Shown: positions 62,009 to 64,000 of the stretch, piece after piece
How the letters are laid out: the number at the start of each line of letters is the position of its first letter
Numbering within the stretch: the first letter of the stretch is position 1
Assembly: GCA_963788585.1 (NCBI GenBank)
Contig: CAWBHA010000003.1
Coordinates: 372,001-436,000 of the forward strand
Origin: Bog-473 sp963788585
GTDB taxonomy: Bacteria > Actinomycetota > Acidimicrobiia > Acidimicrobiales > RAAP-2
Reading direction: 5' to 3'
DNA: 64,000 nucleotides
Program-made: the position numbers and the translations under genes
Notes under the pieces: model-generated
Told to the model about the DNA's origin: nothing
The model's database searches: none
Seen by the model: the letters and a program-made list of their open reading frames with translations, nothing else

Positions 62009-62788
62009 GTGAACCCGGATCTGGAGCTTGCCATCGACCTTGCCGACCTTGCGGACGCGACAACTCTCCGCTGGTGGAGTCTGGACGGCGTTGCCTCGAC
62101 GCCGAAAGCGGATGGCACTCCGGTCACAGAAGCCGACGTCGCCGCAGAAAGTGCGCTGCTCAATGCCGTTGGGCTCGCATGCCCGGACGACGGTTTCCTC
62201 GGTGAGGAAGTTGGTGAGAAACAGGGCACTACCGGGCGCCGATGGATCGTCGACGGGATCGACGGGACGAGATCCTTTGCTGCTGGCCGACCGGAATGGG
62301 GCACGCTGATCGCTCTGGAGTGCGACGGACACATTGTCCTCGGGGTCGCATCGAGTCCAGTTCAGGAGCGCAGATGGTGGGCATCGCGGGATGAGGGCGC
62401 GTTCACCGGACACCCAGGAGATCGACTGAGCGGCACTCGACTCAGCGTATCGACGGAACAAGGCCTGAGTCCCGATCGGTTCATCACCCTGCCGAACTAC
62501 AGGGATCTCTCAGTTCGACAGCAGCGGATCATAAGGGGGATGGCAGGTGGCGAGCCTCCGGACCGCACATGGAGCCACGCGCTCTGGGTTGCCGAAGGCG
62601 AGATGGACGTCGCCGTCTGGTTCTGCGGCGGCATCTGGGATCATGCTGCGCCCTCGATCCTCGTAGAGGAAGCTGGCGGGCGATTTAGCGACCACTTCGG
62701 CGGGAAGCGCCTGGACACTCGTGCTGCCATCTACTCCAACGGATTGAAGCATGACGAAGTTCTCGCGGCACTCGCTACTTCTGCTTGA
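62009..62788 (+). CDS. Inositol-monophosphatase-family phosphatase
   Basis: The 259-residue protein has all metal-site motifs of the family: GEEVGEKQG (Glu), RRWIVDGIDGTRSFAAGRPE (W-x-(V/I)-D-x-(I/L)-D-G-T-x-x-F) and GIWDHAAPSILVEEAGG (W-D-x-A-A). It is of the HisN/ImpA type that hydrolyses small phosphate monoesters such as histidinol phosphate, inositol phosphate or 3'-nucleotides. GTG 62009 is used, as no ATG fits. It is 44 bases upstream of the phosphorylase-patatin gene on the same strand, a likely operon. Phosphatase plus nucleoside phosphorylase would act in series on a nucleotide. Confidence 0.88.
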   Translation: MNPDLELAIDLADLADATTLRWWSLDGVASTPKADGTPVTEADVAAESALLNAVGLACPDDGFLGEEVGEKQGTTGRRWIVDGIDGTRSFAAGRPEWGTLIALECDGHIVLGVASSPVQERRWWASRDEGAFTGHPGDRLSGTRLSVSTEQGLSPDRFITLPNYRDLSVRQQRIIRGMAGGEPPDRTWSHALWVAEGEMDVAVWFCGGIWDHAAPSILVEEAGGRFSDHFGGKRLDTRAAIYSNGLKHDEVLAALATSA

Positions 62789-62832
62789 CAGCCGCCGGTT
62801 CCAGCTTCGAAATCCATGACCGGGGCGGGTCA

Positions 62833-64000
62833 ATGACGGTCCAGCAGCTGGTGACACGTTGCTGCAACCATGTCGGGATGCCGTTTCCGGGATTCGAGAA
62901 CAAGCACGACGAAGAGCCGTACTACAGCCCGGCCGACTGGGCGGCATGGCGACGAGAACAGGGCGACCTCGCTGGTTTCGTGTGTCCCGAAAGCGTCGTC
63001 CTCGTCTACGACAATCGAATGTACCAATGGCTGTCCCAAGCATCCGACGCCCGCCCTGCGGGCGGTCGCACCATGACCGGCCTGGTGCTGCTGGGCCGCA
63101 CCGACGACCGCGTCGGGGTGTTCGGCGGGTTCGGGTTCGGCGGACCGATAGCAGCCGGACGGATGGAGAACCTCATCGCCCTTGGTGTGCGTCGCTTCGT
63201 CTCTATCGGAGCCGCCGGAGCGCTCCAAGCCGACCTCGATGTCGGCGACCTCGTGGTCTGTACCGGTTCCATTCGCGACGAAGGGGTCTCCCACCACTAC
63301 CTCCCTGCCCATGTGGAGGTGTCGCCGGATCCGACCCTGACTGGGGCCTTGAGCGCCGAACTCTCGGCGCGCGGGCCCATAGGAGCCGGGAGGACATGGA
63401 CGATCGACGCTCCCTACCGAGAGACCGTCGCCGAGGTCCATCACTATCGGGCGCACGGCATCCTCACCGTCGAGATGGAAGCGGCTGCTCTCTTCGCAGT
63501 GGCCGCCGTTCGACGCGTGGCGATAGCCAGCGCCTTCTGCATCAGCGACCTCCTCCACCGCCACGCGTGGCACCCTGACTTCAACTCGCCGATGCTCCTG
63601 TACGGACTGTCCGCGGATGCATTCCGAGAAACGGCGGAGACCTGCTCTCAGGACATAGCTTTGGACACAGTGAGTCCTTACGGTCTGGTCCTGGGAGGTG
63701 GCGGCCCCGTCGGAGCGGCGTGGTATGACGGCTTGGCGAGTGGATTGGCCGACGAGGGAGTCGACCTCGGTCTCGCCTCGCTGATCATCGGAACGTCCGC
63801 GGGAGCCTGGGCCGGAGCGTGGCTCGCTTCAGATGAGTCAGATGGGTTCGTTGCTGCGATGGACCGTCTGGGCGCTGGTCCCGAGCCCCTGAAGATGGAC
63901 GTCGACCTAGTCGCTCAAGTCTCAACGCTGATGGGTGATGCGGTTGCTCCCCTTGGTCCTCCCGACACTCAACGGATTGGCGAGTTGGCTCTACGAGTTC
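62833..64000 (+). CDS. Nucleoside phosphorylase-patatin fusion (partial, runs off window)
   Basis: The frame from ATG 62833 is open to the last base (389 codons). Residues ~60-275 are a PNP/UDP-type phosphorylase: RRFVSIGAAGALQADLDVGD, SIRDEGVSHHYLP, DAPYRETVAEVHHYRAHGIL and VEMEAAALFAVAAV. From residue ~281 a patatin-like phospholipase begins: YGLVLGGGGPVGAAWYDGLA (oxyanion G-G-G-G) and LIIGTSAGAWAGAWLASD (nucleophile in G-T-S-A-G). The patatin Asp lies outside. A GTG at ~63670 could start a separate patatin gene, but no stop lies between and there is no good ribosome site. The combination is unusual; both domain types are known separately as abortive-defence effectors. Confidence 0.78.
   Translation, partial: MTVQQLVTRCCNHVGMPFPGFENKHDEEPYYSPADWAAWRREQGDLAGFVCPESVVLVYDNRMYQWLSQASDARPAGGRTMTGLVLLGRTDDRVGVFGGFGFGGPIAAGRMENLIALGVRRFVSIGAAGALQADLDVGDLVVCTGSIRDEGVSHHYLPAHVEVSPDPTLTGALSAELSARGPIGAGRTWTIDAPYRETVAEVHHYRAHGILTVEMEAAALFAVAAVRRVAIASAFCISDLLHRHAWHPDFNSPMLLYGLSADAFRETAETCSQDIALDTVSPYGLVLGGGGPVGAAWYDGLASGLADEGVDLGLASLIIGTSAGAWAGAWLASDESDGFVAAMDRLGAGPEPLKMDVDLVAQVSTLMGDAVAPLGPPDTQRIGELALRV

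Noticed and set aside
1..64000. CRISPR array or rRNA
   Set aside because: No regularly spaced direct repeats and no rRNA-like conserved blocks were noticed on reading the sequence.

Overview
The window is high-GC bacterial DNA with GTG and ATG starts and AGGAGG-type ribosome sites. The gene content fits an Actinomycetota chromosome: a polyhydroxyalkanoate locus with an XRE regulator, a thiolase plus zinc-ribbon pair, ECF sigma with a SnoaL tail, many TetR/HxlR/PadR regulators and DHA2 transporters. Acidimicrobiia or a similar environmental lineage is plausible, but nothing here fixes the genus. No complete tRNA, rRNA, CRISPR array or intact integrase was seen.

Layout. 1-4 kb: 5' part of a GH36 alpha-galactosidase, an MDR oxidoreductase, a monooxygenase remnant, and a thiolase/OB-fold zinc-ribbon pair. 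4.5-8 kb: SDR and DHA2 exporter divergent from an ECF sigma factor. 8.6-10.6 kb: a 36-residue membrane peptide and a frameshifted APC permease. 10.9-15.8 kb: PHA depolymerase, GST, phasin-like protein, PHA synthase and XRE regulator. 16-27 kb: a mosaic of decayed genes and small accessory enzymes with IS110 copy 1. 27.4-35 kb: VOC protein, a hydroxyacid dehydrogenase/HpaI-aldolase operon, a membrane spermidine-synthase-like protein, methyltransferases and small proteins. 35.5-42.6 kb: IS110 copy 2, a methyltransferase/HxlR divergon, an IS30 element, cupin, DUF523, GNAT and a phage-type membrane protein. 43.2-47.1 kb: a compact PadR-ABC-FtsX-lipoprotein operon. 47.3-49.5 kb: decayed hydrolase/TetR/thioesterase set. 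49.7-53.6 kb: a four-gene operon of a desaturase-type di-iron protein, DUF169, a linalool dehydratase/isomerase-like protein and TetR, with a 10-bp inverted repeat at its promoter. 54-64 kb: a purine/flavin/phosphotransferase neighbourhood with three unusual fusions: adenosine deaminase-APH kinase, riboflavin synthase-DHBP synthase, and nucleoside phosphorylase-patatin (running off the window).

Two structural signals run across the window. First, 3' halves of an elongator tRNA-Met-like sequence recur in one orientation. In three places (4.1, 27.1 and 42.8 kb) each is followed about 120 bp further on by the same ~24-bp sequence, as expected of attachment junctions of related integrative elements. 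Second, two IS110-family copies are each inserted in the same short target, CCGGCGA/ACGGGGGCA. The same target is present unoccupied at 27.4 and 40.5 kb, and the reconstructed pre-insertion site of copy 1 matches the empty sites exactly over that core.

Many genes carry single indels, several of them in C runs. These may be real decay in an integration hot spot or residual assembly errors, so reads are needed before calling every one a pseudogene.
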